Shown piece after piece: positions 11,066 through 23,300 of a DNA stretch of 64,000 nucleotides. The notes under the pieces were generated by a model. That model had not been told where the DNA came from. It saw nothing but the letters and a program-made list of their open reading frames with translations, and ran no database searches. The position numbers were made by a program, and so were the translations under genes. The DNA comes from Ophioderma brevispina (Eukaryota > Echinodermata > Ophiuroidea > Amphilepidida > Ophiodermatidae). The DNA lies in contig JAMKCH010010162.1 of assembly GCA_023653785.1 (NCBI GenBank), positions 1 to 64,000 of the forward strand, written 5' to 3'. Numbering within the stretch: position 1 is the stretch's first letter; each line of letters starts with the position of its first letter.

Positions 11066-11882
11066 TTACACTAAGTGACCGGGGGGGTTCCTAATGGACC
11101 CTCCAAAATTGTTTTCGCGCTGGTCGCTTTACCCGTGGGTTTTCTCGCGCCGAAATTTTTTTGTAATTGTGGCAGCTTTTAAATGCGCTTCTTTTGATAC
11201 CAAAAAAATTAAATCGGCCAAGCCGTTAATGAGTTAATTAGTGAGGGCCATTGCAACCCCCCCCCCCCGGGCACTAACGGAACAACTGAGAATATTAAAA
11301 AAATCACAGACCAAAGCAAATTTTTTTGAGCTGATATATGTAATCACCACATACATATAAGTAAACAATAATAGTGAACATTAAAATAATTAACCCTTTA
11401 TGGCTGAAAACAAACAATTTCATTGTGGACGTTTGCTAAACAGTTACTGTACAAAGGTATATGGGAAATGATGTGTATTTTGCCACCCGCCCGTTAAAAC
11501 ATACAGGATCCGAAAACTTCAAGAAGTGTTTTGTTAAATATTATGTAATTTGGGGGGTCTTCTAGAATTGATATCAACATAAAATAAGTTTTCACAAAGT
11601 TTGATGTAAGCACAAGGCGATTGAATTTTCTGTCATTTTTTGCCCATTTTTTATTGCGTGTTTTGAAAACAAATGTTTTGCCCCTAATTTGCAGCCTCAT
11701 AACAAATTTCATTTTTATTGCTGATTAAGGTTTTCTGATACTGACCTTCACATGTGTTAAATTTCATACAAAAATTCCGCTCATGAAAGTTGGTTTCCTT
11801 CCTTGGTGGGGGGGTCCCCATGGAACCCCCCCCCCCTTGGGCACCAACTGGGGGTGAAAACCCCTTGGTCATTAAGTGTTAA
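11066..11882. mobile_element. 817-bp TIR element with C/G-rich ends
   Basis: The left end TTACACTAAGTGACC and the reverse complement of the right end, TTAACACTTAATGACC, form imperfect terminal inverted repeats. G-rich or C-rich tracts lie just inside both. An element with similar ends and almost the same length (816 bp) is at 61703-62518. No transposase frame is visible, so it would be non-autonomous. Confidence 0.5.
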
Positions 11883-12169
11883 ATTGTTTTAAATTCATAC
11901 CAATCTGTTTGTTTGCTATAAACATCTAAAAGGTATAGTTGGTCATATTAACGACCCATGTTTTTATTAGCAAGAGGCTCAAGATCAAGGTCATTATTGT
12001 ACAGAATGCGTCCATTTTGTTGAAACTGCTTTTAAATCGTTCATTTGAGGGGTACCTACTAAATAAGAAACATGTATATAGCTTCTATGTTCAACACCTT
12101 TTAAAAGTGAGACCTTGTTACAGATATGACTAGTTGACTCCCATAGACCCCTGTAGACCACGGCCATAT

Positions 12170-12480
12170 TTGCCCTCTAGTGGAGGGGCCTATGTTCTCC
12201 AGAGAGTGATTTTATGAGTTCATGTTAATTGTTGGCAACCATTATAAATGTATTCTACTGGGTCTGCTCATTCACAAAAACTATGTTTTCCATTTTTTCG
12301 GGTTAACCTTTAGTGACCTGACACAATGTCAAAGGTCAAAAATGGTCACACATCGTCCAAAGTTATATTCGACCTTGGTAATCAAATGTGGCAAATTTCC
12401 AAGAAAATATTTCATGATATTTATTTGTGTTACTCTTGAGCTTTTGTTTTCCTTGTTATCTGCAAAAAGCTAATTAGAGA
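12170..12480 (+). repeat. dispersed repeat, inverted relative to 23030-23300
   Basis: It matches the reverse complement of 23030-23300: GGGGCCTATGT, TACTGGGTCTG, CCATTTTTTC, TCAAAGGTCAAAAATGGTCA, CGTCCAAAGT and GACCTTGGTA.CAAA appear in the same order. The TGTCAAAGGTCA core is DR1-like. Confidence 0.7.
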
Positions 12481-12731
12481 CAATAATATGCATACATTTG
12501 CCTTATTCAGCTCCAGTCTGGTGAGTCCCTGTCCAAAGCAAGAGAGTTAGGGCCTCATGTTTTTGCACAAATGTATAGTGAACCCTACACAACCCCATTA
12601 TACCTTGCTATTAATGCCCATGGCTAAGAAAACCAATCTTGGTTCAATGAAATGGTACACTAGAGAAATGGTTGATGTAGTCTATATATCCCTCTTCTTA
12701 CCAAGCCTTTTTTTGTAACATGGTTTACCAA

Positions 12732-12751
12732 GGGGGGGGGGGGGGGGGGGG
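12732..12751. repeat. homopolymer of exactly 20 G
   Basis: Twenty consecutive G. Long G/C runs are common nearby (11259, 11828, 13903, 13974, 14144), so this is probably natural or a sequencing-length artefact. It may form a quadruplex. Confidence 0.85.
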
Positions 12752-12784
12752 TGAAATGTCGTTATAAAGCACCAGATCCTTATG

Positions 12785-12960
12785 TATTTTTTGATACAGT
12801 GGATAGTTATGGTCCTCCTCTTTCCATTGATAGCAAATAAGTACCAACATTAACATACCTAGTATGGCGTCACAATAACGTCATAAAGTCATTGAGCCGA
12901 CAAAATTGGCATTTCCATAGAAATTGGGCGAACAATCCAATTTTTTGCGCTAAAAATCGA
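12785..12960 (+). repeat. dispersed repeat shared with 19636 and 25150
   Basis: GTGGATAGTTATGGTCCTCC and downstream blocks (GATA.CAAA, AACGTCATAA, ATTTCCATA) match 19636-19800 and 25150-25290 in order, with clear divergence. It is therefore an older copy outside the duplicated block. Confidence 0.65.
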
Positions 12961-14529
12961 GGATTATTGTTATTTTCATGCGGTTTTCCGCCTTCATGAT
13001 GTCAATTGGAACTAAGTTTGTTTACATAAACGTAGAGTTTTTAGAGCCAAAAAGAGACTGTGCACAATCTTTTCAAAAATGTACCATAAATATCTGTAGG
13101 TCTGCGGCAACTACCCCCTACCCTCGACTTTGTAGTATACCCTAACCCCGGTGAAGGTGCTGACACGACCTTCCTTTTTTTCGTTTTTTTTTTGTTTCGC
13201 TAAAATGACAGAAAGGATGAGATATGATTATCCCATAAGCTTTTACGAAAGCTTTTGGCATTTTAAAGCGCACCGGAGCAAAGTTCATATTGGGGTGGTA
13301 TCCACCCCCCCGCCTGCTAAGAGAGGGTTTAAACCCAATCTATGGAATGAATTTTGTTATAACCGTGAAACAACCACGATTCGAACTACAGAGACAAAAG
13401 TTAGTGTTTAAGTAGTTTATCTTTTCAGTCTCAGCCACATGTGTGATTTTTCAATTAATTTTTTCCATCCAGGGCCCGGGAGTGGTCATGTTCATATGAA
13501 GGGGGTATATCTGTGCGAAAACACCCAAAGAAACACGTAAAAGTGTATATTTTCAAGAATTGTGCACGATATATACATCAATTTTGTGCAAAACCACTGA
13601 AATCTTGAAAGGGTGTATTTTTCACACTTGAAAACCGGGACTTGTAACTTCATTAGTGTACCATTTGGAAATTTCGAGTTTTTACGTATTCGGCTCATTG
13701 TGGTGTAAATAGCTATTCGAGGTAGGTAGCCTACAAGACCAAATTTCTACTTGCTTAGGGTCAAATATTTCCATCTTTTAATTAAAGGTAGAATATTCAA
13801 CCTGTTTTACGCTGCTTGTTTAAAGGGTTCCTTTTTCAAAACCAAAATCAAACTACTTGTACTGTTTTAACGGTAAACTGGTTTTTAAACCCTATTGTTT
13901 TAGGGGGGGGTACTGGGGTCTTTGAAAAATGTAGACTTTTTTGTTTTTTTTTTGGTAAAGCATACTCACCCCCCCCACCCACCCCCCCCCCCTAAAAATG
14001 GCCCTTTTTGGCATCTCATCACTAAAAAGTAAAGAACTTTCTCTTGTCAACTTCCTCTAACACTTTGGGACCATTTTATGACAAAATTCAACAAATAGGT
14101 GGAATTTGCCCCTTTTGTGGATGTGTATGTGTGTGGTGTGTGTGTGGGGGGGGGGGTCCTAGGGGTGAACTACCTGCTGCTGATTCTCGGGATATAATTC
14201 CCCATCTCCCATACTGCCAGAGACCCACGCTCATGCGCAAAAAATCATAAGCTGTAGGGTATGATTTTGAATTAGGGTTTGTAACAATTAACCATTACTT
14301 CGGGCTATTGGCCTGATTAATTGCACCCACACTCTATACACTAAGACAGGGAAATAATGATCAATGTTGCAAGGAAACAGGTTTCATCAGAGAAGAGAAG
14401 CTAATTTGAGATAAACATTGTTTTTTTAGAACACTTAAGATTTGTGAACGTAATTTCGTTTCTCTGTTTCTGTTTCTTTCTGTTTCTGTTTCGTCGGTAT
14501 GCTCAGCTCAAACTGTAGTTCACACAACG
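12961..14529. other. non-coding with simple-sequence tracts
   Basis: It holds C-rich tracts at 13968-13993, a GT/G tract at 14125-14157 and GTTTCT-type repeats at 14456-14492. No supported gene. Confidence 0.45.
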
Positions 14530-16150
14530 TTTGGGTTCTGGTCGTGCGGGGTGCTATAGTCTGTTCTTCTTGCTTTTTGCTTGCTTTGCTCATTGCTGTT
14601 GGTTGCATTTGCTTTTTCTGGTTTACATACTTCCTTGCTTGCTTAGTTTGCTCTTTTTGAAGCCACAGGTAAGTTGCTTTGGTTGTGCACAGTTACGTTT
14701 TTGTCTAATTGTTTCCATTCTTAATTGTGCGTGGAACACAAAGCCTGTCATTTAAATCATGTGGTCAATTCTCCCATAGATCCGTGCCGTTAATAGTTGA
14801 GCAATTATAACTTTTCTTTTTCTTTTTGGTCAGTATTGAGAGTAATGTGGTTATCCTTGCTAATCCCAACCATATTAGTAAGAATTTTGAACATCATCGT
14901 CAATCTACTGTCTTCCTTCTACTTCGCCATGACTCCCAACCTAGCTTATGGATCATGCTGTGTGACACATCTACTTTTCCTCTGCCTAAATCCTCGCCTG
15001 TGCAGAAACGGGCTGCTTTCCTTTGAACAGCTTCAATTTGTTGACATGCACCCTGTATGGTATGGTCGCCCATTACGTCTCGCATATTTCCATGATTTGA
15101 CGGACGGAGTGTTTTAATATTCATTTTCTTAACTGACCTTGGACAAAACAGTTTCTTGCTTAGGCATCCATACACGGATATGCTTTAGAAATAACATTCT
15201 TTCTGTTGAATGTTCACATCTCAAATTTGTTATCAATTTCCACACCCAGATATGGTTTGAACTAACTACTTCTAGCTGCTGCCCACAGAAAGTAACTTCA
15301 TATCAGGTGGCTGTTTCTTCTTGTGGATATCTTCATAATGAAACATTATTTGTATTGTACATTAGTACTTCCCCATTTTTGTTGCCAGTCTTCCAATATA
15401 TTGAGGTCATCCTTGAGTGTCTGAGTTCTGCTGTGTCTTGCCCTTGCATAAAACTACCAACGCAATCGTCGGCAAACAATCTCTTGGCTGTGTGTATGCA
15501 GATTTTATAGGCAGTCCTTTAATGAAAATGAGGACATGTCAGTGGTCCTGTAACAGTCCCCTGCGGAACACTTGATAGTACTTTTTGTGTATCTGAAATG
15601 CGACTCCGTGGTGGTGGGGGGTGCGAGGGGTGCTATGTACCCTCTGGGGTGGTGGGGTGCGTTTCAGGAGAAAGGTCTGGATTCCCTTATGTACTTTCCC
15701 TGCTGGGTGGGGGGGCCATAGTATCAAGTTACCCTAAAGGGGGGGGTGGGGGCGTTCGTGTGGTGGGGGTAGCTTTATCGAACGCTTCGCGAATCTAAGA
15801 TGGCTATATGTGTTGTGGTCGCCCTTTTCCATTCCCTTTGTCAGGTCGTCAATGGTGAGAAATTAGTTGGTCTCTGTGGAGTATTTTGCTCTGAAACCAT
15901 GCTGGTTATCAATTAATATATTATGGGTTTCTAGATGGTCCATGATGTGAGAGTGGACAACGTACTGGTTTAACAAGAATAGAACATCTATCAATCTATG
16001 GACTAAGTGAACAGGAAACAATTTCCATGTGCTGGCCCATTTTAATGGAAAGAAACGCAATTTTGTAAAGCTATGGTCCCTTTTGGCCCGGCCAAAAAAA
16101 AGGTGTGCTATGGGGGCAAGCCACCCTACCGAACAAACCAAACCTGAGTC
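14530..16150 (-). pseudogene. second non-LTR retrotransposon RT, heavily broken
   Basis: Minus-strand pieces in order: HGFRAKYSTET (about 15870-15900), motif B SVPQGTVTGPL (about 15545-15572), motif C LFADDCV (about 15460-15482), LQDDLNI-like sequence (about 15400), QQIEAVQRKAARFCTG and HKLGWESWRSRRKTVD (14900-15030), and a C-terminal CVPRTIK (about 14730). QIEAVQRKAARF and LGWESL.RRK mark a CR1/L2/Jockey-group RT, a different family from 3445-5975. Motif A is lost: the stretch 15590-15780, where it should lie, is full of G-runs. The frame is disrupted every few dozen codons. The 15362-16150 part is duplicated at 21840-22600. Confidence 0.75.
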
Positions 16151-16559
16151 CTCACCCCCCCGGGTACAATGTTCCTACTTGATCTTGCTTTAGACGACAC
16201 TATCCAGGGTCTCTGGATGGGATCGAATATGAACACTCATACATGTGACTGAGACTAAGAATAATAGTAATACATACTTTTGTCTCTGAAGTGCGAATCG
16301 GTGGTTATTTTACTGTAACGACAATTCGTACTGGATTTGGTATAGACGACATCGATCATTTTCTCTATCTTGAACATTTTTATAAAACACTGCGTTTACT
16401 TTACTTACACCCAAGGGGTTTATGGTTAATAGCAAGAAAAATGGGGATTGTGTTTGTTCATTCTACATTTAAGCATAGATAGTGTTTACAGAGGACTACA
16501 TTGTGCCAGAACTTGAGACCTAACTCTTTGCTTTGGGCAGTACTGGTCGCTTCATAACC

Positions 16560-16840
16560 GGCAATCTTTATCTTCCTAATTATTAGAGTGTTCTCTCCAT
16601 TGAACGTCGTTTTAATCATTTTAATTCCTGCTTATGCCGCAATATGCATCGACCCCGCGAGGGGTCGCACACATACGTCTGGGGACCTTAATCCCCGGCC
16701 CCCCGCGTCCAGCTTGCAAGGGAGTGGGTCTGCCTTCATAACGATGGCCAGGCCTGCAGGGAGAAAGTGTCCGTGGCCAGTAATTGGCGCCTTTATATAG
16801 TACTCCCATTCGATTCCAAATCGACCGAATTTTTTTCCCT
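16560..16840. other. GC-rich insert absent from copy B
   Basis: Copy A and copy B match up to about CATAA..GCCA/GGCAAT and then differ. This stretch is GC-rich (CCCCGCGAGGGGTCGC, CCCCGGCCCCCCGCG), unlike the AT-rich surroundings. Unidentified. Confidence 0.5.
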
Positions 16841-17089
16841 GCCTTTGGTGCCCAGTGGCTACTTGATACGATGTATTACCAGTGTTTTTTGACCGTCTTT
16901 ACACTCTTTGTGGGTAACCAGATTTACCCTTCAATGTCAAGTTTAACAATTGCACCACTTACGCTTTTCTATCTTCCTGACTTCCGAGCCCCATACTTAT
17001 TCTGCGTCGTAATTTTTTACCTTTTTTAGTGTCCAGACACAAAATTAACATGACCGTTTCACATCAACCAATTTTACATAGGCCCTCCC

Positions 17090-17700
17090 TACTCTTAATT
17101 GTCGTTCCAACAGCATCAGTAGACTTGTACCACGGTTCGCCCTAGACTGGAATTGCCCCCCAACTTCCAATCTTTTGTTGGATCTTCTTCGGATCCTGTC
17201 CTATTTTCCTCCGGATGCGACCCTGGTATGTGATAGCGGTATCATGAGTTCTCAATCCCGGGCTCGATGATATTTATCCACAATAGCCCGGATGAACGCA
17301 CACCACCGCTTGTTCCTCTGAGATTCCCCGTATTTGGAGCCCACAGGCGACCGCGGGTTATTGCGTAGGCGGAGGACGCCGGTGTGTTCGGGCGACCCGT
17401 ATAGTCGCTCGTTCCGGATTTATCCCAGGTCATCTTTTGTCTGACGTGAAGGGGATGCGGCACAAGCACAGCTCCCCTGCATGGGTTCTTGAGGATGTAT
17501 GCCCCCTCGTCCCAGAGGTTTGTCGATTTTCCTGGGTGCCTTGATATACCCGCGTGTCCTGTTCGCCCTTTTTATGTCTGTCTCTCGGTCTGAACTGTCG
17601 CCCTATATTTGCGAGGCCCCCCAACCGTTTCCGAGTCAACCCTCTTCTCCTGTTCCCGGATGTGGTACTGATGTCGCCGAGAATCCCCCTAACACCCCTT
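17090..17700. other. GC-rich segment replacing AT-rich sequence of copy B
   Basis: The homologous stretch in B (about 23310-23610) is AT-rich and unrelated by eye. Here the composition is near or above 50% GC with no repeat or coding landmarks. Frames through it give no recognisable protein. Confidence 0.5.
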
Positions 17701-17969
17701 TTAAAACATGACAAGCCCATGATTTTTTGGAATCCCCCGCATACAATTTTGATTTAGAAAAACCTGGGTTGCTAGATTGTAAATAGAGGCATTTTGTCAG
17801 CAATCAATACATGTGTAACCCCCCCAGTTAATTTCTCCTATCCTCTGAAATGAGATGTTATTGCATGCAGTGAAAATGTGTGAGTAAATTTTGAGTCCAC
17901 AGCTTATTTAATCCTAGTATTAGGAACCATCACAAATGGTCGTATGCTAATCATGTTCTGAGGTATTCG

Positions 17970-18370
17970 CGATAATTTGTGCTGGGTGTGGGACACCCGG
18001 ATGGGCGGACTGCGACGCCCCTGCTTTATCTTATCCTTTTCTCCGTTCCCCTACCTCCATTGCCTTCATCCCCAATAGTACCCGAGAGATAACCACCCCA
18101 ATAGTGCATTTCAGCGTACATCTACACCTGTTTTTCATGCTATCCACTGTGTCCGATCGGAATGTGCCAAGGTGATTGCGCAACGTTACTTTGCCCGCCT
18201 CTCGCTTCACGCTTTTCTGGGATGTCAAGACGGTATCTTTTTTCCCACGGGGGAAGGTTTTGCTCCGTCTGCTCTCATCGTCAATATAACCCAGGATCGA
18301 AGTCTCGTATTTCGTGTCCTGCTCACTCACCACGAGGGTTTCCGCCCAGATATCGCCGCTGGGTCGTGAA
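17970..18370. other. second GC-rich segment of copy A
   Basis: It lies between ATTCGCGATAA and CCTCATATTGGCGTTTTGACC, both matched in B at about 23830 and 24040. The interior does not match B and is GC-rich. Nothing recognisable is encoded. Confidence 0.45.
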
Positions 18371-19074
18371 AAACCTCATATTGGCGTTTTGACCTTTGAA
18401 AGCAAAACGCTCACATGTAGTAAAAACGGTCACTTACAAACCTCATATGTAACTTTCGGAGACCTCAAAAAAAAAACTGAATAATTTGCTGTAAGCCATT
18501 TGCACAAGAAACTTCTTGTTCCCGTGTTGGCCAAATATATTTATGTACTTATTGTTACAACAAGTCCCCTTTCTTAACTCAAATTCCCAATAAAAGCGTT
18601 TTCCTTATCCTCGTTTGGGTTGTCACATTCCACGAATGGAGTCACAAGTCAAAAAAACCCGATTTGACCAAAATGCACATATGAGGTTTTAAGAATGGGG
18701 CCCACTTTTTTTTACATATGATTTTTGCATTTTGACCTCTTATTTACCTTTGATTTATTCCCTTCCCGCCCATCTCCCCGTCTTGATGATAAGGTTGGAT
18801 TGACATTGTTTAATTTCCATCAAATGAAATCCAAGAACTTTTTCCTTACCTTTGCTTACTCGTCGTAAACCGAAGGGGGAGGAGTGGATGTCACCCCCAC
18901 CAACCCCAACGGCAAACCCCCGACCTGCGAGAACGGCCCCGAGTCACCGTCCCGCCACGCCCCTTATTTGTGCCAAATTAATTTAAATGTCATTGTCAAT
19001 TGACATTTTAACGGTTTCTTTCCATGCAAAACAAACATCTAACCGGGGTATAGGTTAAGATACAAGGGTGTGGA

Positions 19075-19527
19075 AGAGGCGTGGCCTAAGCGGTTAGGGT
19101 GCTTGCCTGTGTGGCGCAAAATTACCAAAAATATCCCGGGTTCGAATCCCGTGGGGTCACTTGCTGGGATTTATTCGGTGCTCAATTCTGTTTATCTTAT
19201 ACGATCTGGGGTTGATTAATACAGAATACCGCTTTCCCTTTCTCATGTTTCACTTGATCGGGCAAAATGAAGCATGAAAGCCGCCCGTCCTTCGGAGGGA
19301 CTTAAGCCGTCGGTCCGCCGTGTACAGAGGTCACAACTGTATTCACAAGATGTAGGGAGTAAACACCCTGGCTGTCCCAATCCGCCCCAGTCCTCAAACA
19401 GCGGTGCCAAGTTAGGGAGCGTCTGTATCATGGTAACACGCGGCCCCCTATAGCGTTACTCCTTGAATAAATCCTGACCCACCACGCCATTACCAATTAC
19501 TTGTGGATACGCCAAGAAGAAGAAGGG
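19075..19527 (+). mobile_element. tRNA-derived SINE (copy A)
   Basis: The head at 19078-19155 resembles a tRNA: an A-box-like GGCCTAAGCGGTTAGGG and a perfect B box GGTTCGAATCCC. The body includes CCTTCGGAGGGACTTAAGCC and CGTGTACAGAG, followed by GGCTGTCCCAATCCGCCCC. It ends in CCAAGAAGAAGAAG, a simple-repeat tail. Internal polymerase III boxes, a unique body and a tail are the standard SINE layout. It encodes no protein and would depend on a LINE. A related body recurs at 30925-31265. Copy B's version is at 24556-25024. Confidence 0.85.
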
Positions 19528-20950
19528 TATCCCAAAGTGATGGATAGGGAATGGCAACCAACCCCCTTCGGGAGAGAAGTATCAACATTCCATATATGGC
19601 ACACGAAATAACACAGACACATCATTCAGGTTTCAATGGATAGCTATGGTCCTCCTCATTCCACGGATACCAAAGTGAGGATCAACAACCCCGCAATTTA
19701 ATGTCATACTAACGTCATAAGTATACATGTCAGCAAAGCTGTCAATTTCCATATATAGTTGTAGAACAGATGAAACTCGGATTTTTTTGTCACCACCAGA
19801 GTTAGGAATATCCAGTTTTCACGTCCAGCGGTTTCTGGCTCTACATGATAGATGTGGAATAGTTTTTATACACCCCAACGTTTTAAGGTGCTATAATAAT
19901 GTTTCCCGATCAGTAACCTTGGGCGACAATATAATTTTCCAGCGGACAAGATAGCTCATCAGGTAAGCGCCTCGCTACCCAGGTATGCCATGGTCCATGC
20001 GTATAGGCGTGCGGTCGAGCCCTGTGAGATTCAGCTATCTTTATAAATTCCCCTGGACAAGAAATTAAACCGCTTGTTGTCCTCGAATTACCCATAGCGA
20101 TATTTGGGGAGCTGGTCCCGGCTGCTATGGTTATCTCGATGTATGTTTGCTGATAAGGGAAAGCGCTGATCCGGATCTGCGGCATCCCTAGGAATGATGC
20201 TAAAAATGGTTTTATGGTAGGGTTGGGCCACAGTGATCAGCGACCATTTGTGAAAGCTGCTTAGAGTCCACATCATAAGGCGCTTGATAAATTCTGCGAT
20301 TATATCCAATATTTCCTCGCGATGACCCGCATTTCAAGGTCAATATTATTTTAGCCATATCGCCTGCCAATTAATAATGCAATCTTACCGCTCTATCTTC
20401 CGCTCAAATTGACTACGTTTTTTTTTTTCGTAATCCCTGTGCCGTTATTTCGATATCACTAAAGTGTCGAAAATTATTTTTTCATATCCCGTGTAAAACC
20501 CCGAGTGCGTCATTAAAAAAATGAAGACTTTTTTGTCTGACAAGAAATTGCTTGCTTACATAGCATACTTTATTAGATCGTCGTGCTTACATAATTGATT
20601 AGATCGAATTTTCCAAATGGGTTAAGGACCGGACCCTTCAGAACCTTCCATTTTTGCTGGCACTAAAATCATAATGGGCTTATTACAATCTGATCATACC
20701 ATATTATATGCTTGCCCCTGTGTTAAAAACATCATGTTTTTTTTTAACCTTCTCATTCCTATACCCAAAAACAAAAACACGAAACAAAACAGAATGTATT
20801 TTTATATATCTCCCTTCAATGTGCTTGTTGCTGCATATTACCTTGTATAATGCGGCAACAAGAGCCACATTCTCACCATGTGTCACATATTAATTAAAAA
20901 AATCAATGAAACAAATCCAAAATGGATTTCCTACAAGATTCTGATTTGCT

Positions 20951-21300
20951 ATGGCTGGGGACGAGGAGATGAATCACCAATTAATGGTTTCTTATAGGGA
21001 GGTAATTGATTACAACTTGATGTCTATTTTAAGACGCTAAGGAAAAGGATTACCGATACTCAAACACATTTCTAACTGGATGAGACAGGACTTCAGTGGT
21101 CCTAATCACAGGTTTGTTTTTGAATAATAATATAATTCTTTATAGGGCGTCTCTACCGAGAAACACATCACAACAACAAATACTTAAACCACTACACTTC
21201 AGGGACCAAGTAAAAGTGTAAATTACCATATTCGGAACTTATGGTGTAATTCGTAGTTTGATCACTTTCGATGCTTGCAAACCAATGCTTTACGAGCTTT
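20951..21300 (+). pseudogene. degraded copy of the unrecognised 109-codon frame
   Basis: It starts ATGGCTGGGGACGAGGAGATG and follows the sequence of 26423-26752, but extra bases break the frame several times. Most differences are single-base insertions. It is upstream of the foldback-type arm at 21396, as in copy B. Confidence 0.65.
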
Positions 21301-21395
21301 AGGTCCTTTGTCCCGCATTGTAGACTATGTTAAGGTCGCCATGAAATATATTGATCTTAAAAGGGCCCCTGCGCTTTGCAAAATTAAAGCTGCGC

Positions 21396-21814
21396 TATGC
21401 ACGCTCCACGTATCAAATCATGGCGAGTTTTTATTCGCTGTATATCGAGTTTACCCGCTATAGTCGAGTTTACAGCGCTGCCTATCCAGTTTGACTCTAT
21501 GTGCCGATTTCATAAATCTGCCCAGCAATAAATCATTGTCCCGAATAATCATGCCGAGTTTTAAAAAACTGTGACATGGATTTTTTTTCAACATGTGCAA
21601 ACTGGACATGTTTTTTTTTTTTTTTCTCAACAGAGCAAACTCGACATGATTTTTTTTTTAATTTGTATGGTTTAATGATTTTTTTTCTCAACATAGCAAA
21701 CTCGACATGATTCTTTTTACACATACAAGACACCAAAAAATCATGTCGAGTTTTTCCTCATGTTGAGAAAAAATCAGGTCGGATTTTGAACTGGACATGA
21801 TTATATGTATTGAA
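21396..21814. mobile_element. foldback-type element arm and inner short repeats
   Basis: After CTGCGC (21390-21395) the element begins TATGCACGCTCC and carries ATCGAGTTTAC and GTCGAGTTTACAGCGC. From 21540 to 21800 there is a run of AAACTCGACATG and TTTTTTCTCAACAT units, with inverted copies CATGTCGAGTTT near 21545 and 21742. The left arm matches 26839-26936. The right end is not present here: sequence passes directly into copy B. Confidence 0.7.
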
Positions 21815-21839
21815 TGACATTCCCCCATTTATTTTGCCA

Positions 21840-22600
21840 CTACTCTTCCAATATTGAGGTCATCCTGGAGTGTCTGAAGGTCTTGCTGGCTCTTTGCCCC
21901 TGTGCATTACCACGCATTCGTCGGGCAAATCTTGCTTTGTTATGGAGATTTATAGGCAAGTCGTTAAATTGAAAATTAGGAATTTCAGTGGTCCTGTAAC
22001 AGTCCCCTGCGGAACACTTGAGAGTACTTTTTTGTGTATCTGATGCGACCTTCGTTGCAGACTACTCTCTGTGTTCTTTCAGTGGAAAGTAGTCTGGATC
22101 CCTTATGTAATTGTTGGTCGGGATTTCCCCCTGATGCCATAGTAGTCTAGTTTACCTAGAAGGCGTTCGTGTGGTACTTTATCGAACGCCTTCGCGAAAT
22201 CTAAGATGGCTAGATGTGTTGTGTCGCCCTTTTCCATTCCCTTTGTCAGGTCGTCAATGGTGAGCATAGTTTGTGTCTCTGTTGAAGTATTTTGGCTGAA
22301 CCATGCTGGTTTCAATTAAAGATATATGGGTTTCTAATGGTCCAGTGATGTGAGAGTGTACAAACGTATTCTTGGTTGAACAAGAATATAACATCAATAT
22401 TCATCTATGACTAGAAGTGACAGGAGACAATGTTTTCCATTTCTGGCCCATTTTTTATGGAAAACAAAAAATCGAATTTTGTAAAGCTATGGTCCTTTTT
22501 TGGCCAAAATATGGTGTAGCTATGGGGGCACCACCCTGCCCCCAACCCAAAACCTGACTCCCTCCCCCCCCCCGGTACGGTGACTACTTGTCTTGCTTTA
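21840..22600 (-). pseudogene. non-LTR RT fragment (copy B)
   Basis: Minus frame 22103-22315 carries LTIDDLTKGMEKGDTTHL, motif A AILDFAKAFDKVPHERLL (catalytic Asp at residue 39, near 22200) and LGKLDYYGIRGKSRP. Motif B, VPQGTVTGPL, follows in another frame near 22001-22022, and a damaged FADD lies near 21915-21930. Here motif A is preserved while copy A has lost it. The two copies together show that the parent family was an ordinary CR1/L2/Jockey-group RT. The 3' part seen in A (14530-15360) is not in B. Confidence 0.8.
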
Positions 22601-23029
22601 GACGACACTATCCAGGGTCTCTCGGATGGGATCGAATATGAAACTCATACATGTGACTGAGACTTAAGATAATAGTATACGTACTTTTGTCTCTGAAGTG
22701 GGAATTCGTTGGTTATTTCCATATTTCCCGTAACGACAATTCGTTCCCTGGATTTGGTATAGACTCCATCGATCATTTTCTCTTGCACATTTGTACAACC
22801 AACTTGCTTTACTTTACTTACCCAGGGTATTAGGGTAATGTCAAAGAAATAATGGGGATTGTGTTTTTGGGTATTCATTCTTACTTTGCAGAGTAAGAGT
22901 GTTTACAGATGACTACATTGTGCAATAACTTGAGGCCTAACTCATGCTTTGGACAGGACTGGGCCTGCATAAAGCCATTTTAAAAAAAAAAACAAATTGC
23001 CCCTATGAAAATTGGGGGTGTTCCCCCCC

Positions 23030-23300
23030 CCCTTCTAATTAGTTATTTGCTATTACAGAAAACGAAAGGTCAAATAACAAAATATATCATATACAATTTC
23101 CTTGTGAATTTGTGCCACATTTTGGTACCAAGGTCAATATACTTTGGACGCAATTAATGACCATTTTGACCTCTGACCTGTGTCCGGTCCTAAATGTCCA
23201 TTGAAAAAATGGCACACCCGATTTCCTGAAGAGTCAGACCCAGTAGTATAACTTTTTCGTGTTCCACAATTAACATACGTTCACCAAATTTTACATAGGC
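23030..23300 (-). repeat. dispersed repeat, inverted copy of 12170-12480
   Basis: Its reverse complement follows 12170-12480 block for block. It contains TGACCTCTGACCT, that is AGGTCAGAGGTCA on the minus strand, a DR1-form pair. In copy A the corresponding place holds unrelated sequence up to about 17035. Confidence 0.7.

Larger units (their letters stand above)
15362..21830 (+). repeat. duplicated block, copy A (about 6.5 kb)
   Basis: From about 15362 this follows the same order of sequence as 21815-26936: RT fragment, GACGACACTATCCAGGGTCT, a region with GTTTCAATGGATAGCTATGG, a SINE, the 109-codon frame and the foldback element. Differences are dominated by 1-3 base insertions and deletions scattered everywhere, plus several GC-rich stretches present only here. 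Copy A is generally the worse version of shared frames. See findings for the assembly question. Confidence 0.8.

Noticed and set aside
12732..12751. G20 run as another disguised gap
   Set aside because: Also exactly 20 long, but no duplicated flanks and many neighbouring G/C runs. N-to-A conversion would not give G.
19078..19155. tRNA gene
   Set aside because: Good A- and B-box matches, but no convincing cloverleaf. It is followed by a SINE body and tail, with family copies elsewhere.
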